From assembly GCF_037138995.1 (NCBI RefSeq), contig NZ_JBAXHI010000008.1, forward strand, positions 1 to 64,000: a DNA stretch of 64,000 bases. Direction: 5' to 3'. This stretch comes from Chlorohelix sp037138995. GTDB lineage: Bacteria > Chloroflexota > Chloroflexia > Chloroheliales > Chloroheliaceae. The translations under genes were made by a program, and so were the position numbers. Shown here piece after piece: positions 17,324 to 26,174 of this stretch (position 1 is its first letter; the number at the start of each line of letters is the position of its first letter). Below the pieces are notes generated by a model. It was not told the origin of the DNA. It made no database searches and worked only from the letters and a program-made list of their open reading frames with translations.

Positions 17324-17353
17324 TTGACAAGGCGCAACCTGACAAGCGATAAT
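17324..17353 (+). promoter_or_regulatory. Predicted promoter of the bactofilin pair
   Basis: A perfect TTGACA (17324-17329), an 18-base spacer and GATAAT (17348-17353) stand 15 bases before the GTG at 17369. Predicted from sequence only. Confidence 0.45.
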
Positions 17354-17368
17354 AACAGCTAGGACTCA

Positions 17369-18274
17369 GTGCAAAACGTCAAATCCCTTCATTTTAAAAA
17401 GGTAATCAAAAAAATTACTATGAGCTATTATTCGCCTAGACATGGCGGAAGCTCTTCGCCTAAATCTGATTCTTCACAGCCTGATTTCGAGAATAATCTG
17501 GCTGAATTTGAGTCTGCCTTCCAAAAGTTTGTGGCAGAAACCGACCCCGGTTTCGATTTGGGTCTCTTACACTTCAATTTTAACCCCTTTGTTTCGGAAA
17601 ATATCCAAGCCCAAATTGCTAAAGTTTGGTATCCTACCAGTAAGCAAGAACTCGAAAAAACCATAACTTTGGAAGGACCCGCTCAAATTAACGCTCCGGT
17701 ATTGGGAGAGCATGTCAGGCTAACCGGGGATATTCGAATAAAAGGGAACGTAATAGGCATAAAAAGTGTATCGGTTGGCGCAAATTGCGTGGTGGAAGGT
17801 CATTTAATTTCGGGCGGTAGCCTGCAAATAGCAGATGGCTGTCGGGTTGAAGGCACAGTATCGGGCGAAGAAATCGTTATCACCGGACTGGTAAAAGTGC
17901 AGGGACCCGTTGTGTGCCAAGGGGATTTCAAACTAAACGGTACTTTTGAAGCCCAATCGTTGGTTGCGGTTAAAAGCATTTCGTTGCAGGGTAGTGAAAA
18001 AGATTATTTAAAACTGGATATGCACAGTCTATTTGTCCAAAACGGGGAAGTAGATACACGTATTCCGGTAAAATTGGGGCATAGCGGACGCTTGGCAGAC
18101 CTATCCAGTCAGCTTTTCTATCTGTCACACGCTTCCGATGGGACATTCAGGCTGGCACGCGCTCCTAGTTCGTATCAGGATGGTATGCGTCCGGCGCAGG
18201 GGACTATTCTCACCATACTCAGTGACGTTGAATTGGAAAAAATGCTGGCTGAGCTGGCTACACTGGAGAGATAA
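17369..18274 (+). CDS. Bactofilin-like beta-helix protein
   Basis: Residues about 105-220 form a repeated short-strand region ('LTGDIRIKGNVIGIKSVSVG', 'ANCVVEGHLISGGSLQIA', 'GCRVEGTVSGEEIVITG', 'VKVQGPVVCQGDFKLNG'), the hallmark of the bactofilin (DUF583) right-handed beta-helix. Bactofilins polymerise on the membrane and organise shape, division or wall enzymes. Here the core is flanked by a 100-residue N-terminal region and an 80-residue C-terminal region, longer than the 150-200-residue norm. The GTG at 17369 has AGGA upstream; an ATG at 17420 is an alternative. Its stop directly abuts the TTG of the coiled-coil gene. Confidence 0.75.
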   Translation: MQNVKSLHFKKVIKKITMSYYSPRHGGSSSPKSDSSQPDFENNLAEFESAFQKFVAETDPGFDLGLLHFNFNPFVSENIQAQIAKVWYPTSKQELEKTITLEGPAQINAPVLGEHVRLTGDIRIKGNVIGIKSVSVGANCVVEGHLISGGSLQIADGCRVEGTVSGEEIVITGLVKVQGPVVCQGDFKLNGTFEAQSLVAVKSISLQGSEKDYLKLDMHSLFVQNGEVDTRIPVKLGHSGRLADLSSQLFYLSHASDGTFRLARAPSSYQDGMRPAQGTILTILSDVELEKMLAELATLER

Positions 18275-21049
18275 TTGGCTATGACCCCCTCTGAGCCTGA
18301 AATAACTCGTCGCGAGGCTTTTGCGTTATCTAACGCTGGAAGTGAAGAAATTCCGGTTTGTGCTAACGTGCCAAACGGTAACAACCCGACATTGCAAGGC
18401 AACGTCAATAAACTTGCCTCAGAAAATGCTACGCAAGTGCTACCTGATGCCACCTCCTTTCGTGGTTTGATTGATGGCTCTGATAATTTCCATGATGAGC
18501 CGCAACTTGACGCTGCCATATTGTATGCCGAATATGATAGCCATCGCCGAAGTTGGTGGGAGCCACGCCGCTGGTTTATTTACCTTTTCGCTGCCCTAAC
18601 CCCTCTATTTTTAATTGCCGGTTTGTTAGGTTTACTAACTAAAAACAGCGTCTCTAATTTGTTCTTAATCGGTGCAGCACTTACTTTCGTGCTATTGCTG
18701 CTTGCTCTTGCTTACGCTTGGTTCACTTTGCCGCGAGTTGTATCGTTCGGGCGCTTCTATCGGCGTTTTGTAAGCATCCAACTGGATAGCGGCGGTTCGG
18801 TTTGGGTTGACCCTACGGTACCTGTGCCGGATTTCCCCGGATTGCGCGATAATTTCTTTGCGCTATATCGAGATAGTGATGAGCTAGGCACAAAAATAAA
18901 ACCGGAGGATGAGGAAGAAACCGGACGCAAAAAACGTACCCTTAACGAGCTTAGCCATCTGATTGCCCCCTTGAAATCTACCGCAAGCATGGCAGCAACT
19001 ACGCCCTACATCCAAGCTGATAAAACGCTGGTTTTGGATAACCTTTGGTTGCAATCGCTTGATGACAAAGATATTGCCGAAATTTCGCAGCAGACAATGC
19101 CTGTGCCTCCGCAAGTCGGAGAGATTGAACCTCTGGAATTATTGACACACGAGGTTGAAGATTATTCGAGCCTAGATGATGCACTCGCGCTTGGTCAGGA
19201 AGGTATTGCCACTATCCATAACCAGATAGCCGCCAAAGTTGAGGGTAATCTTGAGCTTGTAGCAACCGAAATCAATCGTTGGTACGACCATTCCGAACGC
19301 GAGAAATTATTTAACCAGAGTTTGTTTTCACGCTGCGAACTGGTAACTGTGGCAGCCCGCGAAGGCTTTGCCAAAGTAGAGTCTGCGATGGAAGTGGAGG
19401 TGCGCCCGGCGGTACAACGTCTGGATGCTGAATCGGCTTTTTACCGTTCACAGGTGCAGCGTTTCTATACCACGCAGACTGAATTGCTGGAAGCCAATAG
19501 AGATGGCATACTCGCAACCCTCGAACGGCAACATCAAGAGCTAGGCAATGGGTTAGAGGAAAGACTGGACGAGCAGCGCGTACTACAAGCTGAGCTAAAG
19601 CATCTGAACGACCAGCGCGTTCAATTGGATAACTCTACCAATACGCGCTTTGAAAATCTCAAACAATTGCTGACTGACTTAACCGAGCGTAGTTATAACT
19701 TACCTACTACACTGCACTTCCGCAGCGATTACGGTGTGCCACCGTTGGTACAGGAAAGCGAAGAAGTTCTGCGCTTACTGACTCAGTTAAGAGCCGATGC
19801 GCGATTGGCGACTAGCGATGTGAATGATGCGCTAAACCGTTACGCCCGTCTGCGCTTTGAGCCGCTCGATGAGTTGGGGCGGTTGCGTCAGCAGATTGGA
19901 AGCGGTACCAAATGGCAATCCAGTCAATGGCTTAGCAACCTGAGTAATTTTCGCAATAGCGGGCAGTTACTGGCTATAGCCGGAGAAGTTGGCGAAGCTA
20001 TATCGGTCTATCTCGATTTCAATAAGGAATTGGAGCGGCTTAATCTGCAATGGTGTGGTCTGGAAGTAGCGATTCGGGAATTGGGCGCATCCGCTTATAA
20101 CAACCAACTTGCCGATGCACAACGCCACCTAGAAGGGCTTGAAACCGCCCTGAGCAGTTTGCATAGTAGCCTAGTGATGGCTCCGCATAGCCCGGAAATG
20201 TCGCGTCCCGCCACTTTCCAGAACCTTTATAACCTTGCGGCTGGCTTGCAGCGTGAGTTGGACGAACTAGGCGGTTTAGCCGGGTCAATTGCACGAACTC
20301 AGGAACGGTTGAGCGAACTTGAAGCGGAATTATCCCAACTCGAAGCGCTCATCAGTCAGAATGATGAGGAAACACAGCGTGTTCAGGGTGAAGTTGCGGC
20401 AGCCATAGCAGAGTTACAGCGCAAGCATAATCTGATTCTTGCGCGGCTGGAAGAGCTAAAAGTCGAACGGTTGCAAAAGATAAGAGAACATATTACCGCT
20501 TTTATCCAAACCAGAGATGCCGAAATAGAGCATTTGGAAGTGGGTTTACGCAGTATGCAGGAGCTTTGCGACATCTCGGAAAGATTCCTGCAAAAACACC
20601 TGCGCTTGTCCCACCGATTGTTTGAAGAAGCAACCTCCTTACGCCAAAATCTTGAAACTAATATCTCCGGTATAGTTCGAGAGTTTGAACGCAGTGTAAG
20701 GGGTGACAGAGCAGTACGCCACACCAGCGATATGTATGTGCCTGCTTGGTACATACAGTTGAGCGAACGCCCCCTTTGGCATAAGAAAAGCGTAGGTTTC
20801 GCAAATTGTTATTTGGCAATTACAAAACAAGAGACCTCAAAAGATTCTATTTGGCGCTTCCTTTTTACCAACCGCCCCGCCGTTTTTTTTCAGCTAACCG
20901 AAGATAGCGAACTGGAGAAGCTTTTGCAAGTGAACCAAATGGAGTACCCTGCCGGGGAGATAAATATCTTGCCCCATACGCTCGATTGGTTGGTGGAAAA
21001 CGATTGGATTAGCGGTTGGGTTACCAACCTATATCGCGCCAAGAAGTAG
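18275..21049 (+). CDS. Large coiled-coil membrane protein
   Basis: The 924-residue protein has two hydrophobic segments at about residues 99-150 ('FIYLFAALTPLFLIAGLLGL', 'LFLIGAALTFVLLLLALAYA'). Long Glu/Leu/Gln-rich coiled-coil stretches follow to about residue 800, then a C-terminal globular part with 'WYIQLSERPLWHKKSVGF'. I recognise no family. Both ends are on the same side of the membrane, probably inside. The TTG at 18275 directly follows the bactofilin stop with GGAG six bases before it; ATG at 18281 is an alternative. The coupling suggests it works with the bactofilin polymer as a membrane tether or scaffold; this is inference. Confidence 0.7.
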   Translation: MAMTPSEPEITRREAFALSNAGSEEIPVCANVPNGNNPTLQGNVNKLASENATQVLPDATSFRGLIDGSDNFHDEPQLDAAILYAEYDSHRRSWWEPRRWFIYLFAALTPLFLIAGLLGLLTKNSVSNLFLIGAALTFVLLLLALAYAWFTLPRVVSFGRFYRRFVSIQLDSGGSVWVDPTVPVPDFPGLRDNFFALYRDSDELGTKIKPEDEEETGRKKRTLNELSHLIAPLKSTASMAATTPYIQADKTLVLDNLWLQSLDDKDIAEISQQTMPVPPQVGEIEPLELLTHEVEDYSSLDDALALGQEGIATIHNQIAAKVEGNLELVATEINRWYDHSEREKLFNQSLFSRCELVTVAAREGFAKVESAMEVEVRPAVQRLDAESAFYRSQVQRFYTTQTELLEANRDGILATLERQHQELGNGLEERLDEQRVLQAELKHLNDQRVQLDNSTNTRFENLKQLLTDLTERSYNLPTTLHFRSDYGVPPLVQESEEVLRLLTQLRADARLATSDVNDALNRYARLRFEPLDELGRLRQQIGSGTKWQSSQWLSNLSNFRNSGQLLAIAGEVGEAISVYLDFNKELERLNLQWCGLEVAIRELGASAYNNQLADAQRHLEGLETALSSLHSSLVMAPHSPEMSRPATFQNLYNLAAGLQRELDELGGLAGSIARTQERLSELEAELSQLEALISQNDEETQRVQGEVAAAIAELQRKHNLILARLEELKVERLQKIREHITAFIQTRDAEIEHLEVGLRSMQELCDISERFLQKHLRLSHRLFEEATSLRQNLETNISGIVREFERSVRGDRAVRHTSDMYVPAWYIQLSERPLWHKKSVGFANCYLAITKQETSKDSIWRFLFTNRPAVFFQLTEDSELEKLLQVNQMEYPAGEINILPHTLDWLVENDWISGWVTNLYRAKK

Positions 21050-21343
21050 ATTATGCTTTCCTGATAATAGATTAGCGCTTTAGGCTGAGTAAATTAATTC
21101 CAGCCTTTTTTCATTGATTTTTTGCGATTTGTTTATTTTATCCTTTGCAAATGCTTTGTAAATTTATGTCATTTTTTAACATAGTCTTGCTATCATTTAC
21201 AGTGGTAAGTAATAACTGCTTTTTATATTTTAGAACTTTCGGCTGGAGCAGTAAAACGATTCTGAGATATAATCAAGGGGCTTAGACCTCTTGCATGAAG
21301 CGAAAGCCTTAGTATTTCTGGTAATTTCGAGGAGATCTTATTA

Positions 21344-23926
21344 ATGGATGAGGAAAAGGGTATTGTACCCGAAACAAGAGCTTCAAAAGTAGAAGCGTCT
21401 AAGGGAGGCAAAAAAGCTGCCACCAACGCCGATATTAAACGCCCCGGCGAACTTGCAACATCCGGTGCGGATAGTGGTGTGCCAGCATCAAAGAAAATTT
21501 CTCGGTTGGGTAAGCCTGTTTCCAAACGCAAACAACGTAAAGTATTGCCTTGGCTAGTAGCAATGGTTGTGCTGGCAGGTGCGGGTGCAGCCTCCTATTT
21601 CATCTGGTTTAATAACTCCCAAAATTCTAATGCTATTCCCGCTCAAACTTCCACTGTAAGTGCGAGTTCAATCGTAGGGCTTTCTGTGACTTCCACCGGG
21701 CAGGTTCAAGCTAAAGCCGACCTTACGTTAACCTTTGGCGCTGGCGGAACCGTTACACAAGTGTTGCTAAAACAGGGCGATACTGTCAAAAAAGGCGATG
21801 TACTAGCCAAAATTGATGATAGGGATTTACAAACAGCGGTTACTACCGCACAGGCAAGCCTCAATTCAGCTAAAGCAAATTACGATAAACTTAAAGTTGG
21901 CGCTACCGATATTGATTTGCAGAAAGCGCAAGAGCAGTTAAAACAGGCTCAGATTTCGGCGCAAAAAACCCGTAGCGGCAACGCCCTTCCTACCGATATT
22001 AAGAGCGCACAAGCCCAAGTTGAATCGGCTAAAGCACGCTTGGCGTTGGATAAACAGGGCGGTAGCGATTATGACAAAGCAGCGGCGCAAGCATCGGTTA
22101 GCTCAGCACAAGCAAACCTGAGTTCGGCTCAAGCAAAGCTGGATACTTTGCTGGCTGGTCCCGATGCAGCTACAATTTCGGCGGCACAAGTAAAATACGA
22201 TCAGGCTGTCTCTAGTTTGGACAAAACCAAAAGTAACCTTTACGCTTCGGTAGTAAATGCCCAAGTTTCCCGTGACCAATCATTAAATGCCTTGAAAACC
22301 GCACAAGATAGCTACAGTTCTATCTATAATAATAACCACAACCCAGATGGTACGATCAAATCTGGCGTAAAAGATGCTGATATTACTAAAGAAACCACTG
22401 CCCAACGTACCTTGCAGGATGCTCAGGGTGCGTACAACAAGGCGGACGTGGCATTGAATGATGCAAAAGTAAACTATGATGCCGGAATACGTAACGCCCA
22501 ATCCAGCGCAGATGACGCGAAAGTGCAATTGGATAAGGTGAAGGCAGGTCCAACCGCTGCCGATATATCCACTGCCCGCGCTTCCGTTGATCAGGCTACT
22601 GCTTCGCTGAACAACGCTCAGTCCAGCCTTGCCAAGTTGACCCCTACCGATTCTACGATTGCTTCGGATCAGGCTTCGCTCGATTCCGCGCTTGCCAACC
22701 TCGCCAAGCTAACATCCGGCGGTACTGCCAGCGACATTGAAGTTGCCGATTCAAATGTCAAGCTTCAGGAATTGACTTTGCAAAACCTGAAAAACGGGAC
22801 TACCTCTAGCGACCTTGCAGTGGCACAATCGCAGCTAGATTCGGCACAAGCAAACTTCGATAAAGCAAAAGCGCAGCTTACCAACGCCTTAATTGTTGCC
22901 CCGTTCGATGGCATCATCTCTTCGCTGCCGTTAGTGGTCGGTCAGGTAGTGGGCGCAAGCACTACTGCCGCGCAAATTGTTGATATTTCGGAATTGCACG
23001 CGGATGTGAACGTAGGTGAGTCAGACATTGCCAAAATCAAATTGGGTATGGGCGTTACTCTCAACTTCGACTCAATCGCGAACCGCAGCTTTACTGGCAA
23101 AGTCACCTTTATATCGCCTAAAGCTGTGGTTCAAAGCAATGTTGTTTCCTACCTCGTTACTGTAACGATGGATGGGCAAGGCAAAAACAGCCTTCAAGAT
23201 GCTTATCCTGACCAGTATCAGAAGTATCTCGCCGCAATCCAACAGAATCTACGTCAAGGTCGCCCCGGTGCGGCAGCTACTACTGACGCGGCGCAATCTC
23301 CCGGTGTAATTACTCCTGAAGTGGCGCAATCTCCCAGCGCAACTACTGCTGGTGGGCAGGGACGGCAAGGTGGGCAGGGTACTGCCGGACGGCAAGGTGG
23401 ACAAGGTGCTAACGCTGTTGGTACTGTTACTGGCGCTGTCGGAACTCCCGGTACTACTACTGGTGGTCAGAGTGCTGCGGCAGGCGCAGCGCAGTTCCAA
23501 GCGCAAACTGCCCAATTACGCACCCAGTTAGGTTTCTGTGGCTACATCCCCTCCTTTGGCGGAGGCAACCAGCAGCAAATACAGCCCAAAATCGGTATGA
23601 CTTCCAGCGTTATTTTCTGTCTGGACGTTAAAGCCGGTGTGTTATCCGTACCAACCCGCGCTATCAAGACAGAAACTGTTGACGGCAAGGTAAATCGCTA
23701 TGTACAAGTACAGGATACTAACGGTAGCACAGTCAAAAAGAGCGTAACTCTTGGTTTGCAGGGTGATAGTGCCACCGAAGTAACTGGTGGCGACCTGAAA
23801 GAAGGGGACAAGGTGGTTTTAACTGTGACAGTTACTACCAGAACTAACACCAACAACGCTGCTAATCCGTTCGGTGGAACTGGCGGCGGCGCTATACCCG
23901 GTGGTGGCGGAAGGGCTGGTGGTTAA
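21344..23926 (+). CDS. HlyD/MacA-type periplasmic adaptor, very long coiled coil
   Basis: After a basic, disordered N-terminus there is one membrane segment at about residues 68-88. A lipoyl-like half follows ('LTLTFGAGGTVTQVLLKQGD', 'VKKGDVLAKIDDRDL'), then about 370 residues of Ala/Gln/Ser-rich helical repeats ('LNSAKANYDKLKVGATDID' and similar). The second lipoyl half is 'LTNALIVAPFDGIISSLPL', with beta-barrel parts after it. A Gly/Gln/Thr-rich insert (about 645-715) and a Gly-rich tail are unusual. At 860 residues it is about twice a normal MacA. It forms a MacAB-like exporter with the next two genes; no TolC is present. Confidence 0.85.
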   Translation: MDEEKGIVPETRASKVEASKGGKKAATNADIKRPGELATSGADSGVPASKKISRLGKPVSKRKQRKVLPWLVAMVVLAGAGAASYFIWFNNSQNSNAIPAQTSTVSASSIVGLSVTSTGQVQAKADLTLTFGAGGTVTQVLLKQGDTVKKGDVLAKIDDRDLQTAVTTAQASLNSAKANYDKLKVGATDIDLQKAQEQLKQAQISAQKTRSGNALPTDIKSAQAQVESAKARLALDKQGGSDYDKAAAQASVSSAQANLSSAQAKLDTLLAGPDAATISAAQVKYDQAVSSLDKTKSNLYASVVNAQVSRDQSLNALKTAQDSYSSIYNNNHNPDGTIKSGVKDADITKETTAQRTLQDAQGAYNKADVALNDAKVNYDAGIRNAQSSADDAKVQLDKVKAGPTAADISTARASVDQATASLNNAQSSLAKLTPTDSTIASDQASLDSALANLAKLTSGGTASDIEVADSNVKLQELTLQNLKNGTTSSDLAVAQSQLDSAQANFDKAKAQLTNALIVAPFDGIISSLPLVVGQVVGASTTAAQIVDISELHADVNVGESDIAKIKLGMGVTLNFDSIANRSFTGKVTFISPKAVVQSNVVSYLVTVTMDGQGKNSLQDAYPDQYQKYLAAIQQNLRQGRPGAAATTDAAQSPGVITPEVAQSPSATTAGGQGRQGGQGTAGRQGGQGANAVGTVTGAVGTPGTTTGGQSAAAGAAQFQAQTAQLRTQLGFCGYIPSFGGGNQQQIQPKIGMTSSVIFCLDVKAGVLSVPTRAIKTETVDGKVNRYVQVQDTNGSTVKKSVTLGLQGDSATEVTGGDLKEGDKVVLTVTVTTRTNTNNAANPFGGTGGGAIPGGGGRAGG

Positions 23927-23928
23927 GC

Positions 23929-24654
23929 ATGATCAACATCCATAGCATAACCAAGACCTACTGGATGGGAGATGTGGAAGTCAACGCCCTTCGGGGCGTT
24001 ACCTTCGACATACAGGACGGCGAGTTAATCGCCATTATGGGACCTAGCGGTAGCGGTAAATCTACGTTGATGAACATTCTAGGGGCGCTTGACCAGCCTA
24101 CTAGCGGCAGCTACGAAATTGACGAAGAAGAGGTTGCCGATATGAATGAGAATCAACTAGCTGAGTTGCGAAACCGGAAAATCGGCTTCGTATTTCAGAG
24201 TTTTAACCTACTTCCAAAGCTCTCCGCCCTTGCCAATGTGGAATTGCCAATGCTTTATACCGGCGCATTTAACCGGATAGAAAGGCGCGAAAGGGCTGAG
24301 GCGGCGCTTGAGGCGGTTGGCTTGGGTACAAGAATGCACCATAAGCCTAAAGAACTATCTGGCGGTCAGCAACAGCGCGTGGCGATTGCGCGTGCTTTAG
24401 TAAATGACCCTTCTATTATTTTGGCAGATGAGCCAACCGGTAACCTCGATAGCAAGAGTAGCGTGGAAATTATGAGCATTTTTCAGCAGCTAAACTATGA
24501 CGAGGGCATGACGATTGTGTTTGTGACCCACGAACCCGATGTAGCAGCCTTTACTCGTAGGATTGTACGTATCCGAGATGGCGTAATCGAGAGTGATATA
24601 CCGGTAACAAATCAGAAGTTGGCTTACCAGCCTGCTGCGGCTTTATTGAAATAA
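23929..24654 (+). CDS. MacB/LolD-type ABC transporter ATP-binding protein
   Basis: The 241-residue ATPase has Walker A 'GPSGSGKST' (about residues 38-46), Q-loop 'FVFQSFNLLPKLSALANVEL', signature 'LSGGQQQRVAIARAL', Walker B 'IILADEPTGNLDS' and the switch His in 'IVFVTHEPDVAAF'. The 'SGGQQQRVAIARALVNDP' and 'GNLDSKS' pattern is that of the MacB/LolD/FtsE mechanotransmission group. It begins 2 bases after the adaptor stop and powers the FtsX-like permease that follows. Confidence 0.95.
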   Translation: MINIHSITKTYWMGDVEVNALRGVTFDIQDGELIAIMGPSGSGKSTLMNILGALDQPTSGSYEIDEEEVADMNENQLAELRNRKIGFVFQSFNLLPKLSALANVELPMLYTGAFNRIERRERAEAALEAVGLGTRMHHKPKELSGGQQQRVAIARALVNDPSIILADEPTGNLDSKSSVEIMSIFQQLNYDEGMTIVFVTHEPDVAAFTRRIVRIRDGVIESDIPVTNQKLAYQPAAALLK

Positions 24655-24688
24655 TTACCAACCCTTATTCGAGTGACGAGCAAGAAGT

Positions 24689-25927
24689 ATGAATATAATT
24701 GAATCAATAAGGATGTCCCTATACAATTTGGTCAGTAACAAGATGCGTTCTATGCTAACCATGTTGGGCATTATCATCGGGGTGGGGTCGGTAATTGCTT
24801 TGCAGAGCATCGGTGAAGGAACTATCCAGAATGCGATGGCACAGGTGCAACGCGCTGGTACTAATCTAATTACCATTAGCCCTTCCAACCAATCTTTTCT
24901 CGGTGTTGCTACCGGCGCTGCTAACCAAACTCTATCCTATGAGGATTACCTTACTCTTGCTTCTGACCCTAGCCTGACCGCAGCTGCCGGAGTTGATCCA
25001 GAGCTTACTAACGGTGGGCAAATTGTCTTCGGTTCACTAAATGCTAATGGACGCATTATTGGCACTACCCAAAGCTATCCTACGGTACACGACCAGACCC
25101 TTTCCAGCGGTGATTGGTTTACCGACTCTGATGTTAGCAGCAATAGCACGGTAGTAGTATTAGGTTCTAGCATTGCTGATACTCTTTTCCAAGGCGATGA
25201 TCCGATTGGCAAGCAGGTTCGTATCAATCGTACCAGTTTTACGGTTGTGGGAGTTATGACTGTGCGTGGAGGTACCGGCTTTGGTTCGGTAGATACTCAG
25301 GTTTACATGCCCATTACTACCGCGCAAACCAAGCTATTTGGCGCACGTAACCAAGGGGCAACCACCACTGCCAAGCGCGTGGACAGCATTGTGTTGAAAG
25401 CCAACAGCGCAAATGATGTGGAAAAACTCATCGGGGAAGCCACACTAGTTATGCGAGACCTGCACAAAATACAGGGTACTCAGGACGATTTCACTATCAC
25501 TAATCAGCAGGATCAATTACAGGCAGCGCGTGACCAGCAAAACACCCTTAACACCTTCCTGATAGTAATCGCTTCGATTTCGCTATTTGTCGGTGGTATC
25601 GGCATCATGAATATTATGCTGGTAACTGTAACCGAACGTACCCGCGAAATCGGTATCCGCAAAGCCATTGGCGCAAAACCGTTTGATATTTTGCTCCAGT
25701 TTATTATTGAAAGCATAACACTGTGCTTTGTAGGTGGGCTTATCGGGGTTGTGCTGGGAGTAATAGCTTCAGAAGTTGTGAATGTCACCTTTATCCATAC
25801 GGCGGTAAACGTCTCGGTGATGTTTATGGCGGTTGGTTTTGCAATTGCAGTGGGGTTATTCTTTGGTATTTACCCGGCACGCCGCGCCGCAAAACTCCAC
25901 CCCATAGATGCTCTGCGCTACGATTAG
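24689..25927 (+). CDS. MacB-type ABC permease (FtsX fold)
   Basis: The 412-residue permease has the MacB layout. The N-terminal 'NKMRSMLTMLGIIIGVGSVI' gives the first membrane helix, followed by a large extracytoplasmic MacB_PCD domain (about residues 50-280). Three C-terminal helices form the FtsX domain with 'TERTREIGIRKAIGAKPFDI' and end in 'FFGIYPARRAAKLHPIDALR'. It couples ATP hydrolysis to mechanical export of a substrate at the outer face, using the long MacA-like adaptor. Substrates of such systems include peptides, lipids and macrolides; nothing here selects one. Confidence 0.93.
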   Translation: MNIIESIRMSLYNLVSNKMRSMLTMLGIIIGVGSVIALQSIGEGTIQNAMAQVQRAGTNLITISPSNQSFLGVATGAANQTLSYEDYLTLASDPSLTAAAGVDPELTNGGQIVFGSLNANGRIIGTTQSYPTVHDQTLSSGDWFTDSDVSSNSTVVVLGSSIADTLFQGDDPIGKQVRINRTSFTVVGVMTVRGGTGFGSVDTQVYMPITTAQTKLFGARNQGATTTAKRVDSIVLKANSANDVEKLIGEATLVMRDLHKIQGTQDDFTITNQQDQLQAARDQQNTLNTFLIVIASISLFVGGIGIMNIMLVTVTERTREIGIRKAIGAKPFDILLQFIIESITLCFVGGLIGVVLGVIASEVVNVTFIHTAVNVSVMFMAVGFAIAVGLFFGIYPARRAAKLHPIDALRYD

Positions 25928-25934
25928 TTATTCC

Positions 25935-25968
25935 TTCAGGCAAGGGGTTTATGCCCCTTGTCTTTAAC
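25935..25968 (+). repeat. Hairpin repeat, copy B (possible terminator)
   Basis: CAAGGGG (25941-25947) and CCCCTTG (25954-25960) form a perfect 7-bp stem with loop TTTATG, followed by TCTTT. It stands 14 bases after the permease gene and may terminate the operon. Flanks match copy A at 11527-11558. Confidence 0.6.
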
Positions 25969-26174
25969 AGCCCCGCTCTTTTCTATTGGTTGACCAGTTC
26001 GGCATAATTTCGATAAATCTGGAAGTAATTGCTACGTTCCATTCCTTTACAGAAGGATACATTATCAATTTTTGGAACGGTTTGCAGCCTATCTATGCCT
26101 GTGCTAAACTGCCATGCGGGTATGGTAAAAACAATGCATGGAGGTTGATTCACCCCTTGTTTCGCTTTTCACTT

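Noticed and set aside
22000..22900. Possible tandem DNA repeats in the adaptor gene
   Set aside because: The similarity is at protein level (Ala/Gln helical repeats); bases have diverged and no unit is exact.
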